64,000 nt of DNA from contig CM017557.1 in the NCBI GenBank assembly GCA_007844125.1, positions 60,145,050 to 60,209,049 of the forward strand. Reading direction: 5' to 3'. Below, piece after piece: positions 12,300 through 23,900 of the stretch. Origin of the DNA: Sinonovacula constricta. Taxonomy: Eukaryota; Mollusca; Bivalvia; Cardiida; Solecurtidae. Position 1 is the first letter of the stretch. The number at the start of each line of letters is the position of its first letter. The translations under genes and the position numbers were made by a program. The notes under the pieces were generated by a model. The model saw nothing but the letters and a program-made list of their open reading frames with translations. It had not been told where the DNA came from and ran no database searches.

Positions 12300-12526
12300 G
12301 ACATAGGGCATAATGGCGGACCGGAAGTATTGGTTGCCAAGCAAGGTGACAGCGCGTGACACGTCAGTTAATGCTGGATAGCCTAAGGTTAGTTAAATAG
12401 GCGGGTCTCTCTTGGATATCTCTGATACTTGCGACAGGAAACGGTAGAGTGAACGGAAGACAAGGATACTCGCTGGGACCAAAAGCCTTCTGGAACATTC
12501 TCGCTAAGCTAGACAAGAGGGTCAAC
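12300..12526 (+). promoter_or_regulatory. Candidate promoter and 5' UTR of the eclosion-hormone-like gene
   Basis: This block is less AT-rich than its surroundings. It holds an ETS-like CCGGAAGT with an adjacent inverted CCAAT (ATTGG) near 12320-12334, and a CRE-like TGACACGTCA at 12357-12366. An AT-rich TTAAATA at 12393-12399 could serve as a TATA element, predicting a start near 12420-12430. The resulting ~100 nt leader has no upstream ATG, and the first ATG (12527) has A at -3. The assignment rests on position relative to the coding exon; no transcript evidence is available. Confidence 0.5.
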
Positions 12527-15500
12527 ATGTACAGCAAAGGTATGGAAAGCCAATGTTCGTCTGGAATTGTAGGCTTTTATTATATTTTGTTTTTATGAAA
12601 ATATGTGTTCTGCTGTAGTAACATTTCCAGTGTATTCTAATTTGAATGTCAATTATGAATTGTATTTGTATTACTATTATTTTATTTCAAATTGTTTGTG
12701 CGGCATTGTTTTAAGTTTTTGCGAAGAGTCTTGTTTGACATAAACCTGATTAAGAAAAAACCTTTACCGTATTGCTTGTAGTTCTTGAGGTATCAATTTG
12801 TAGGCATAGTTTTTGTTTCCTGTCGTTACTTCGATTTCACAAAGGTTTCAGTTTTTATAAAAGGAATACATTTCTTTATTAAGGAGACCATAACATACGT
12901 TTACCTATTGTATGGAAATTTAAAACAATGTATTTTAATAAATGTCCATACACTTTCTTAAAATGATTTGCTGAAAGTTTCTGATTTGTTTTTCTGAGAT
13001 TATTTCTACTAATTTCAAATTTGCATGGTATTAGTAATATGTTCAGTGGTTGTGCGATAATCTTGAAATATGTCGCGTTTGTTAAAAGTATCCTATTTCT
13101 TTTAAGCGTAAACTATACAATCCAATACGAAAGATGAGGATAATATTGTAATGTGTTTTGAAATGAACAAATAACACATTAATGTATATTTTAAGAATGT
13201 CTAGTTCTATTATGTTGCAATGAAAAAAACATAATACAAGTTGAAATATCAATTAAATTTGCAATTCTGATAAAACATATTAAATCAGGAAATATCGTTT
13301 ATTCTTTACGGCTTTTATTGTTTTCTAAACTTTTATGCAAGACCATTAATTTGTTATGAATAGTAATAATACAATGTCTCTTATTTCTCGTGGCCAAGTG
13401 ATTATTTTCTCACTTTTGATGGTCCAATAAAACCCTTACAGCATACGCAGTGGCTGTTATGAAGAAAGTTTAAATCCAGTACAATATTTCATGAAGTGGT
13501 TGTCCTGTGCCTTTTCTAATATTGGTATGTGTTGCAATGGTCATAGGACTTTGTCATATATTCTTACTTATCTTTTTGGGAAATGTCGATAGCATATTGC
13601 ACAAGAAATAGATAATGAGCTATATTCTTTCATTCACAGAACATTTTCTCCAAACTGTTTGTACTTTATTAAGTTAGGATGCAAATATTACAAATAATTT
13701 ATATTCTGCCTAATATGCACAAACAGTAGTGGCAAAGCATACTCTTCAATAGTTATAAATAATAACCACTTTATTATGATCACGCGTATTTGTGTACATT
13801 AAAAATATCAAGTCACATAATTTTACATAAAACAGAAAAAAACAGTATTGCACTTAATTATATTTTTCTGAAACTCAAAATATTACAATTCCCAATTCGA
13901 CAGTTATTTTTTCAGCTAAGAAGTTCTTTCACCCATAAGAACTATCGACATTGTTGCAATATTTCAGAATTTTACTAAATTGAGCTAAGACAGTCCTTTG
14001 GGGGTCTTGAGTGAGTTTAATGTGAATACGTTTAGTGATTACACTACTTGATTTTAGTATCAAGCTTTAAGTGATAGTTGAAAACCTATTTAACGTCAAA
14101 GAAGTTCTACAATACTATTTAAACATATTTTATTATATAAAATAATAAATATTTTGTCAAAGATAATGAATGGCATATGTGCTTGATATTTGGATAGAGT
14201 GCTAAAAATGTCTTTTTTAAAAAATGTTTTAAGATTTTAAAAGTGTGTATTTAAATCGTAAACCTTCTTAAGATTAGTAAATAAAATCGTACAAATTATT
14301 ATATTTAACTGCAATTACATGTTATGGACAGATGATATGTTTGCCTGTTCTAACGCCAAATATATCACGGTTTGGGTGCAAATCCCTGTAAGATTTATCA
14401 CAATGAACGTACACCTAACAGATAGAATATTGCAATATCTGAACGAGAAACGGTAATAAATATTACACAAACCCAAACTCAAATAATCCTAAATTCTATT
14501 CTTGCATATTCCATAGTAAAATGCGACACTAAAACATCTACAAACGTGCGCAATATAGCATGAGAAAAATGCTTATGGAACAAGTTTACATGCGACGTAA
14601 ACGTCATTTCTAACCTCGCTTGAAAGTTGTTGGAAAAAAGTCGTCATATACCGTCATCTTATGCATAGATTTTATATTCCAAATTTCTTATTTTCATGTT
14701 AGACGTGAATAGCAGTGTTAGTTTATGACCTGATATTTTTACTTAGCACTATCAAACATGGGGAAAAGACAACTTTTAACCATGTAGGTCAACGTTCACA
14801 GGCAATAATGAGCAAGCGTTCTTTGTCTCAATACCTTAATTTAATTTATTCTTGAATGTCTTCGTTTCACTCCGATGCATGATTTTTGTTGTAACGTTAA
14901 GAAATAGTCTCTTACTGTTTTAGTATTCGGCCTATCTTTCTTCTTATCACATGCTAGTATTCTGCTTTCAGAATTACCCCTTTCATAAAGAGATCTCAAA
15001 CTCTTCACTCTTTAGAAAATAGACAGCTCGACAGCTTTAAAACTCTTGCATTTGCAACCTTGTAATAGCATTGTCATGTACATTATACTTGTTTGCTCTT
15101 AACACGCGAAACAGTATGAGGAAAAAACAACATAAAAACAGATAGAAATAATTGTTTAGCTACTTAAATGCCATTAAATGCCTTTTTTGTACTTTTATAT
15201 GCTTTTATTATTTCGTGTGTTTATGTTGAAATACGTCAGTAGAATCTGTCTACCGCTACTCATAAAATAATTACTTTATACTCAAAGTGCGACATTTCTC
15301 ACAAAGGACCACTTTCCTGTTAACTTTTGTTTAACTTCGGAGAAATGTGACATTTAACTAAATGTGTTATTTTGTTATTTTCACCCATTTTGTCATATTA
15401 AAATAATGAGTAGACTGTGAAATATTGCTGAGATTAACAGCTTTAGTTATGTGATGAATTGATAACAGAAATAAGCTATGCCAGAGTTATCTGGTTAACC

Positions 15501-16753
15501 GGATATCAAATTACTTCACGTGTATCCTAGTATATAGATTGGCTATCTATATATAGACGTATAGAATACACATACCGTTTTAATCAATTAACAACGAAGA
15601 GTGTTAGATATTTGGATGCTAGCTAGAGATCGATTATATTAAAAACATCACTGCCGTAGAGATTTGATCCAATGTTGTTGTGTTTTATTCTTATTTTTGT
15701 CTTGTGTAGTATTCCGAAAACTCGATTAAATTGTTTTGTTTGTTCATTATTAAAACACAGGTCAATCGTAAACTTCAGAGTATTAGGTTTACATTTTACA
15801 GTTAAATGTCATTCTAATTGAAAACTATTACTCAAGTGCTTCTGCTCCGAATCTTTCTTTAAAAAGGTAACACTTCAAAGACAAAAAAGCAAATCAAATC
15901 AAATCCAAAATGACAGTAATTGCAAACTAAATATCAAGTACAAAAGTCCAATAAAAAGAAAAACTATTCGAACAGGTGAACAATAATTTAAAGAAAGTAA
16001 AATGAAACAACCTTTCAAATGCCTCTTTTAATAGAAATCAATTAAAGGCAACTTTAATAGCGTAAAATAACGCTTTTTTTCAATATCGACCTGGTTCCAT
16101 TAGGATTGGCTTCCATGGTTACGACAGAGAGAAACACAGAAAACAGTCGTTTTCTTTGCTACTACTTGCCGTTTGCTAAATGCTCTACCATACCTTAGCA
16201 CTTTGATACGAATCATTGGTTTTCAAATTAAAGGACGAGCAATAAGAGTCGAATGTCTCATTCCGATCTTTGACGATAACGTTCATGCAGACCCTAAAAA
16301 AATGTTTTTTTTCGTATTTCAGATATTAGAGCGCTATCCGTGACTCTGTCACTCGTCATCGCAATGGTTCATAACTCCTACCAGAAACCCATAGACGAAC
16401 CACTGACAAAGGAACACCATATGTGTCTGTTGGAATGCCTCACGTGTGTTGAACTTTGGGGAAACATGTATAACGGACCGGCGTGCGCCAAAGGGTGTTC
16501 CTTGACCAACGGGCAAAGCATAGACTTCGAGTGCAAGCAAGGTGTTAATGTTGTCAAAAGATATGAAGAAATTAAAGCCAAGGACATGTGCAAAAAGCAA
16601 TGTTTGTCGTGCTCTGCACGAACCAGGCACTACGACGCTGACAAATGTGTGGAGTCTTGTGACGAGAGCATCGGCATGGAAACGGACTATGATTGCTCAC
16701 ACTTTAGCCCATTCTATGATCTGGATAGTATTTTTGGCCGAAAACGACAATAA
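12527..16753 (+). CDS. Secreted double-domain eclosion-hormone-like neuropeptide precursor (two exons)
   Basis: Coding exons are 12527-12539 (ATG plus three codons and one base, ending AAAG|GTATGG) and 16323-16753 (after acceptor 'cgtatttcag'). The phase-1 junction gives an uninterrupted 147-residue protein. Residues 1 to about 23 form a signal peptide (hydrophobic core LSVTLSLVIAMV), so it is secreted. Two six-cysteine modules follow, Cys39/43/46/59/63/75 and Cys94/98/101/113/117/129, spaced C-x3-C-x2-C-x12-C-x3-C-x11-C and x3-x2-x11-x3-x11. Arthropod eclosion hormone, as I recall the family, has x3-x2-x12-x3-x10, and module 1 also keeps the YNGPACAKGC block corresponding to the family's GPLCAxxC. 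A KR at 83-84 separates the modules. GRKR at 143-146 would give a C-terminal Phe-amide. Arthropod eclosion hormone is a neurohormone acting on a receptor guanylyl cyclase in the ecdysis circuit; the role here is unknown. Another cysteine-rich secreted family is possible. Confidence 0.8.
12540..16322 (+). other. Phase-1 intron of the eclosion-hormone-like gene
   Basis: This 3783 bp intron has donor GTATGG and acceptor TTTTTTTCGTATTTCAG. It contains only AT-rich unique-looking DNA, apart from a partial R1-type tail at about 13500-13570 ('tgttgcaatggtcataggac'). No internal exon was recognised. Splicing within the signal-peptide region, with most of the precursor in one downstream exon, is common in neuropeptide genes. 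Confidence 0.7.
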
Positions 16754-16810
16754 ATACCACACAAGTGCAATACAGCACTTAGATGGTTAATAAATAAAAA
16801 AGAGAAAGAA
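16754..16810 (+). terminator. 3' UTR with polyadenylation signal
   Basis: After the TAA stop (16751-16753) a canonical AATAAA occurs at 16789-16794, immediately followed by a second overlapping copy. Another AATAAA overlaps the stop codon itself. A short 3' UTR of about 50-70 nt is therefore expected. Confidence 0.55.
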
Positions 16811-17171
16811 AAGTGAACTACAAAAGTAAAATAAAAATAATGAGAATTTATGCGTTCTTTTGTTTGTAAATATCAATGAATATGTGTATGCGAACATGCA
16901 TTCCTTTAAAATCAATATGCCTTAAAGTAAAAATAAGATTTGTCATAAATAAAAAGATTTTATATTCACTTGCTCGGTTCAATCATTTATAATGTCAACT
17001 GACTATCCATTCCTTATTGGTTGATTTGGCGCCGGTTGTTGTCACTGCTTATGAATAAATACGTTTTATATATTATTTTATATTATAATATATTTTATTA
17101 ATATTATTATATATATAATTTTATATTATGACACTAATAAACATGAAAACGTTTTAAAGTTGTATATATAA

Positions 17172-17231
17172 CAGCTTGTCATGCTCTGCTCGAACCAGCA
17201 GTACGGCAAATGTGAGGGGTCTTGTGACGAC
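17172..17231 (+). pseudogene. Broken copy of the second cysteine module
   Basis: This stretch resembles 16603-16665 of exon 2: 'cttgtcatgctctgctcgaa' against 'tttgtcgtgctctgcacgaa', and 'aaatgtgaggggtcttgtga' against 'aaatgtgtggagtcttgtga'. A small internal deletion shifts the frame and the first cysteine codon of the segment is changed, so it cannot encode the module. It lies only ~420 bp beyond the parent stop codon. Confidence 0.8.
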
Positions 17232-17262
17232 AAATAAATTCATCTTTGATAGATAAAGGAAA

Positions 17263-17410
17263 CTATTTTATATAAATGCTCGGCCTCGGGTGTCCTTTTA
17301 ACTTTAAACCAATGTTTCGTTCTAAAGTGCTATGGGATATAGCATTTAGCATAAATATGACGAGTGACAGAGTCACGGAAAGGGGCCCTAATATCTGAAA
17401 TACAAAAATA
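17263..17410 (-). pseudogene. Inverted broken copy of the start of exon 2, including its splice acceptor
   Basis: On the minus strand, 17410-17357 reads 'tttttgtatttcag|atatta' and then 'tccgtgactctgtcactcgt'. It matches 16306-16357 across both the intron acceptor and the signal-peptide codons. One extra base in the GCCCC run breaks the original frame. Beyond 17357 the similarity stops, although a frame runs on to a TAG at 17263-17265. Because intron sequence is included, it arose by DNA duplication and not by retroposition. Confidence 0.8.
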
Positions 17411-17439
17411 GATTAACTCGTCACTACTTTCGTCACATA

Positions 17440-17780
17440 TAGAAAATATCAGCGCTTGGACCTTTCGTATTCAAATAGATCGATTTTCTTCTCTCTTTTT
17501 TTTTCATTGCTTGCATTTGAGAAACTCGTCAGGAAGTGCGAGGTTAGAGCTCTGTAAAACCGGTTTAAGCACCCCAGTCGGTCCATATTGCCGACTGACC
17601 GTTCCAAGGCGGTAACTGTCGGGTTTGCTCTTTTTGTTAAATAACTCATCACAAACTTGTTCTTACTTTTCGCTTGGCTTGCATGTGAAATACCTTTGTT
17701 CTGTGCCTTTTCGGAGTTTGGTATATGTTGCAATGCTCATAGGACTTTGTCATATATTCGTATTAAGAATAAGAATACGC
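17440..17780 (+). repeat. R1 dispersed repeat, R1a subfamily
   Basis: A well-preserved copy: 'atcagcgcttgga' lead, 'cattgcttgcatttgagaaa', core 'aggaagtgcgaggttagagc', 'gccgactgaccgttccaagg', then 'tgttgcaatgctcataggac' and 'tttgtcatatattc'. The inverted counterparts at 27.5 and 51.5 kb share the same flanks. Confidence 0.9.
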
Positions 17781-17789
17781 TGAAACTAT

Positions 17790-19630
17790 ACAGCAATCTT
17801 ATAAAGTTTCTTGTGTCTAGATTAAGTATAACATATAAACATAATATTATAATATAATTCAGTTTATTCTGACTGCACGTCGTTCTATGGTTTTTCTTCA
17901 TTTTTAATCATTACAGATTGTATGAAAATGTTATGACAGACATAAGACATTTTTGCGCTGTTTTATTTCTAGTAAGAGTTTTGTTCCTAACCAGAACTAT
18001 AAAAACGACAACCTGTTTTTATGGTCAAATGCCATATAAAAACAAATTAATTTGTGTCTTTTGTATTTTACCTTTACACCATGTGTTGACTTTTTTCATT
18101 TATTACCATAATTAAATTTGTAACAATCGGAAAAATAAGTATATTTTAAGCAATATCGGAGAGAAAATATTTTTTAAAGGTTGTTGTTTTTCTTGCGAAA
18201 GTATCATTGTAACATTATTTGAACAGTCGTTTTGTGTCTTTATATAACATTAGTGTAAGCCAGACTAAACAAAATTGTTATCAGTTTCGCTGTAATTGGC
18301 TAGCTTTGTTGCATTTATATGAACTTGACTTCTTAAGCACCGACATACTTTGAATCTTGTTCCAAATGTGACTATTTTGACCTATTGGGAACTGGTAAAG
18401 AAGACAAATATATGTCTGTCACTGGATAAACGCATCTTCTTATAACAAAATGTGATTCCCAATGGACACAAAAGATCTCATTTCTCTCCATTTGTATATC
18501 AAATATTACCGTAAAGTGAATTTATATTTCAAAGAAAGAGTTTAAATTAATACGAAAAAGGGTATGTAAGATAAATGCGGCTTGAAATATTTGTTTGAGA
18601 TTGAAAAGTCTAATTCCAATTGAAAATATCAGCTTCACGTATCAAGTACTGTTGCTTTATGCTCACATGTCATCTTTTAATAAAGATTCTTCAAGTTACA
18701 TCTGTATACCACAGACGGACATACATGTAATGTGTAAAGTCGGTTTCTTCTAAAATAAAACACAACTACTTTAGCCACTACTCACTATGTAAAATGCAAT
18801 TAATATGTAGCTATTACTGTTGGACTCAGTCTCTTACTACCAGAATTAAGCACTAGTTTAACCACTGTCCACTATGTAAATCCCGATTAATATATAGCTA
18901 TTCATTTCGGACCCACAAATATTGATATGTAGAAAGTATTTTTTTTTTGTATTTAATTTCGACCTATTCAGTTTGTGCTTATTTTGTGCGCTGGATTTTG
19001 CATTTAGGATCTACCTCGGTCACTTGTGAGCACTGTTTAAGGAGTAAAATACTTTCCGCACTCTGATTGATTTAAATGAGCCGGTTTGATACGATACATA
19101 CACAGACCGAAAATACTAAATCCAACTTCTCCAATTAAGAACACAATTCAGTAAATTGAGAAAGAATAAATTGTCACAAATAAGAAAACAATTTATGATG
19201 TCTTGCGTTTGTGTCGATTTGCCTTAAAAAATTAATTAAGAAGCTCAACGTATTTCGTTTTTGACGTTTATCATTCCGTTTAAGATTTTAGTTTGTTTTA
19301 CTATACGCAAATGAGCCTACTTTGTATGAGCTAAGTTTTAGCTATCGCAATATATGACAAAAGCCAACAGTGTGTTATTGTTCGTAATGACTATATGTCA
19401 GATCCAAGACAGTTTTAATCGTTTCTATTATGTTCTGTTGACAATATTTGTTGACTTGTCATTCATTTGTTACACAGTTACATTGGTCATTAGGACCTGT
19501 CCTCTAGAGGGCAATCCTTGTAAGGTTGTGTTTGCTTGATAAGGTATATGCTGAAAAACTGTTTTTGTTAAACGTCTCATCACACGACATAATTGCCTTT
19601 TATGGATAAGTTGTTTTTTTCTTTTCATTG
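17790..19630. other. Gene-free stretch with an ~85 bp tandem duplication
   Basis: No gene is seen. Two diverged direct copies of a unit with 'actatgtaaa...attaatat.tagctatt...ggac' lie at 18770-18826 and 18855-18914. Diverged words resembling sequence at 21.3 and 39.3 kb ('cagtaaattgaga') occur near 19150, hinting at another old repeat family. Confidence 0.45.
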
Positions 19631-19639
19631 TCAGTGACA

Positions 19640-19830
19640 TAAAATGAAAATGTGACAACGTCCTATGAGTATTGCAACATATATGAAACTCAGCATAAGC
19701 AGCAGGCATAGTTTATATAGACCAGCAACACATAAAAGTGACAGTAACACTGAGACGAGACATCACACAAAACTAGGCGAAACCCAAAAAATACTACCTT
19801 AGAACGGTCGGTCGGAAAAAGAACCGACTG
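19640..19830 (-). repeat. Diverged R1 copy
   Basis: Minus-strand R1 in two parts: 'ttgcaacatatatgaa' at 19674-19689 (tail), then 'gagacgagacatcacacaaa' and 'ttagaacggtcggtcgg' up to the core near 19820. The core is cut short at 'accgactgg'. Confidence 0.65.
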
Positions 19831-20084
19831 GACTGTGTACGACTTGTTGACAAACAACTAGCCTAGCACTTAGTAAAGGGTTGTTTAAAGTCACGCAGTC
19901 ATATAAAACATATCAATTCGAAATCAATACAGTTTACACGAGCTATTTTGCTAGATTCAACGAACTGACGCCATAAAATAACGTTGTGACGTCAGTTAGG
20001 ACCCGCATTCACCACCATTATTTAGTAAAAATGGCTCAAATATTGATTTTCAATTAGCAATCGCTTCGAAATATACAACGCGGC

Positions 20085-20215
20085 ATGTCTGAAATGAGCA
20101 TTGCAACATATACAACGATTAAAAAAACAGGACCAAGGTATCCACATGCACGCCAAATGTAAATGTGAGAACAAATCTGTGATGAGTCATTTAACAATAA
20201 GAGTAAGGTACTTAA
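20085..20215 (-). repeat. R1a tail fragment
   Basis: It holds 'gagcattgcaacatata', 'caggaccaaggtatccacat' and 'aaatctgtgatgagtcattt', in the order seen at 50740-50810 and 51355-51455. The core is absent. Confidence 0.7.
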
Positions 20216-20590
20216 TCTTTCCTATTTTGACGTTAAAATGCCAATTAAACTACAATGTTATGCTTCAGTGTGTTTAGTGGTATGAAAATGATAACTTGAG
20301 TTCAAGTCATGACATGGTCTTAAGAATGGTTGGTAAATACATGCCTAGAATAACAATGTCTTCTTTTTCAGGTGGGATTATAACAGTTATTGATATAACA
20401 GCTTCGCTGAATATTAGAAAGTTGAAGAAAAAATGTCTTAAAACATCATTTGCGACGTCAAGTTTTTAAGAAACGTGGCTTTTTTCAATACATCTAAAAC
20501 TGGTAAAGCGGTTCCAATGTATCTTACGTTTCTTACAATATTTTGACACTATTTACTAACTCTTTTATATTAGTATACACAAACACACAC

Positions 20591-20927
20591 AATCTTTTTG
20601 ACCGGACCTGGTAGCGCAATCAGTAGAGCGTCGGCTCCAGGTGCGGGAGGCCCCGGGTTCGATTCCGGGCCGCGACACATCAAAGTCGTCAAAAAGGTAG
20701 TGGTATAGCTCCCTTGATAACTCTCAAGCAAATATAAGGGTAGTTCCACGACTGGTTGGCCCGGTGTCAGGGTAATGTGACTGGGTGTTGTATCATGCCA
20801 GGTGTTCACGGCATGCTATACACAGTGAAGGCAGCACTATATCTGCTTTAAGTGGACATCGTCTTCAGATAACTGAAATACTGTTGGTGGGACGATAAAC
20901 CCCAAAAACAAAACAGAATCTTTTTGA
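20591..20927 (+). mobile_element. SINE-A copy with ~11 bp target-site duplication
   Basis: Near full-length SINE-A (20600-20916). It has A box TGGTAGCGCAATCAGTAGAG, B box GGTTCGATTCC, and the tail 'tgttggtgggacgataaacc'. It is flanked by AATCTTTTTGA at 20591-20601 (overlapping the first two SINE bases) and 20917-20927. This copy is among the cleanest here. Confidence 0.93.
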
Positions 20928-20929
20928 TA

Positions 20930-23900
20930 ACTGCAAACATTTTAAACATTCTCTTTACCAGATTCAAACTGAAAATACGGTATATGGATATATTTGACTT
21001 TGTTTGTTAATACACTTATAATCCGACATTACGCGACAAGCATATTACAGTTTTGCTTTGTTCATTTGATAAACAAGAGACTTGTTTATGCTACCGAACG
21101 AGATAATTTTGATTTAAAAGAAACACTTATTAAATTCTACCACTGTCTGCCACTTGGTTGACATATCATTTGTTATATCACAAATGACCATTATTTCTAT
21201 TATTAATTTAGGTTTGTTAAATGTCTCTTTCCTATTAAGCAAATAAAACAATATAATTTATTTACCAAAAGTGTCATTGAAATGTTTGTTTAAATCGTTC
21301 CATGTAATTTAAAATACAATTATCGCAAAGACCAACCCCATTTTCTTGGAATGTGCATAAACAATTTAAGTAAATTGAGATGAAAATAAATGTCATAAAA
21401 CATAACAAGGCATTATGTCATGTGTTTTGGTACTGTTATACACAGTAAAATATATTTGGTTCCTTTTGTTTTTATCTATCCGGATCAGTTTAACTAGAAC
21501 TTTAGTTAAAGGAAAGCTTAAAAACTTAAAAAAGTATCATACTCTGTTACGCAGGGTATGAGTTCACCTCTCTAATATTCAAGTGAATATGCTTGTATAT
21601 AGAATGAATCGAAAATAACTTAACTAGAGACAGATGGTAACGGATGTGTGTTGGTTTTGTGTGTTGTTGTTATGTTTGTTTGTTGTTATTTTTGTTGTTG
21701 TTTTTGTGATGTTATTGAAGCATTTGTAAGAAGCGATCTTTGAGTTTAAGTTCCCAAAAATCGACATTGGACTTGCTTTCTGCGCAGCTATCAAACCTTT
21801 TGGGTTGCTATGAAGCTCTTACTCTAGACAAGCCTAGATAAGTATCAAAGCGGCCCGAATTAATAGAAAATACCTATCGCTGTTTTAATTGCATCTAGAT
21901 TATATGGAAATTTACTTCGGTACGTTAAAAGATGTATTGTTTATTGTTAACTTAAAACATTTCTTTTTGCATTGAAGAGTTATTATACAAATACATAAAA
22001 CTGCTGATAAAACGTATTAAACCGTACGCTAAACAAGATTAGCAAATTTTATATTGTGAATATGTGCAAACGTTTTAATTTACAAAAGTTGATACCGTAT
22101 TACCAGACAAAGGTAGATATCTGTCATAAAATGTATAATCCGTTGGTTTCTTGGTTAAGACAAGCTTATTTTCTTTGCAAATAACCGATCAATAAATTTT
22201 GTTATTTCAAACTTTGTTTAATATACTTCGCAGTGACAAATACACTTAACGTTTAATAGCTTCATTGACGCCAAAGTAGAATCTTTAACGCATGAACTAT
22301 TTTCGAATAATAAAGTAAGAAGTTTACAAAAGCAGAAAAATAACAAATATATGTTGACCACAAAATCTTTAAGGAAACATATGGCATCACTGAGACTTGT
22401 GAAATACAGTTAAAGTAAAGCAGAATGAAGCACAACGTTGTTTTTTCATCTTATTCAAATCCAGGCATATAGAGTCCTGGCACCGTACCAGTTGTCCAAA
22501 ACATCGGGTATCGTGTGTATTGCTATCGTAAAGATATCGTATGGTAACGTAGCGAATCGTGTAACGTATAGGCCTCTCGTAAAGTAACGTAACGAGCCCT
22601 ATCGTAAATGGTACATCGTACAGTAACGGAATGTAACGCTAGACCTTTGTAGCGTATAGGCATATACATCCCGATACAATGTACACATAAGTAAATATTG
22701 CAAAAAAAATGTTGCTAAGGCTTTTACATAACATTACTTTATGAAGTGATACATTTATATTTAAATCCGCTACAGTTGCTTTGAAAAGTAAACATGTTAT
22801 ATTAAGATTTGCAGTAAGTTAGATCAATTTGCCAAAAATCTGTCATATCTAGAAAGGTATAGTTTTGTTCCAAACTGTAACTACGATTTTGAATTCACAA
22901 AAAAATGAAGTATAATTTCAAGCTGGATTTTACATACAGTGGTTATATAGTTTTATTTTCTTGTAATTAGGTTTTTCCAAGTATTATGTAGTTTGTCCAA
23001 AGCCTGTCTGAAAGGCCGTTAAAGGCAATATGATGTAGCTTAATTGAAACTATTAACGTTGAGGTGTCTTTAGTTTTTGTTTGCAGTCTATTGTCAATGT
23101 GTTGGCAGCCTTTGTCTTTGCTGTTAAGTATCTTGACTACCAACGGTTTAAATCGAGGATTAATACTATTATATATGATTGCAAAGGTAAAAAATAGACT
23201 TGCATATTCAAGAAAATTGATTTTACATTGTACTTAATTTAAATTTGATTATAGGTTAAAATCCCCTTGTAAGTGTGTACATGTAAGATCTTTCATAAAT
23301 AATATTCCTTTTTTTTAAATAATTAAAAAAAGAGATATGCCTCCGGCCTTAATATAATCGTTGTACCATATTGCAATTCTCGGTAATTCTGGACTATTTA
23401 CAGGGATATTATTTTTAAGGAAAACACTAAATGTTTGAAAAGTCTTTCCAAAAAGAATTCTCAATAGTGTGCGATACAGAATCAATGAACTCATATCCTA
23501 AAATATAATAAGTTGAAACGTTCGGGTGTTCTAGTGCATCAAAGACTATAATCCTGTTTTTATTAAACAGCCGTTTAAAGCAAGTGGTTTTTATAGATGA
23601 CAAGCATTTATTTTACATCAATCATTTTCATTTCACCTTCGGAATAATCTCATTTTACGTCGTTTACGTGTCACACTTGTCATCATGCCACTCCATTAAA
23701 TTAAAAAAAAATCAAAATTAAAAATATTGTATTTATTAAATGTATTATCATCTGGCTGGCATCAGGTTGAGGAAAAATTAATTTTGAAAGGGTGAGACTT
23801 TAATCTAAGCAAATTAATTCTTTCTGAGTGGAGTTAGAATATTTTAATTCCCTACATTCATTGAATTTGTTATTTTTTTGTATTTTTTGTATTTTACTGC

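Noticed and set aside
17263..17394. A second functional exon of the hormone family on the minus strand
   Set aside because: On recounting, one extra base in the CCCC run breaks the frame from the splice acceptor into the signal peptide, and no cysteine module follows.
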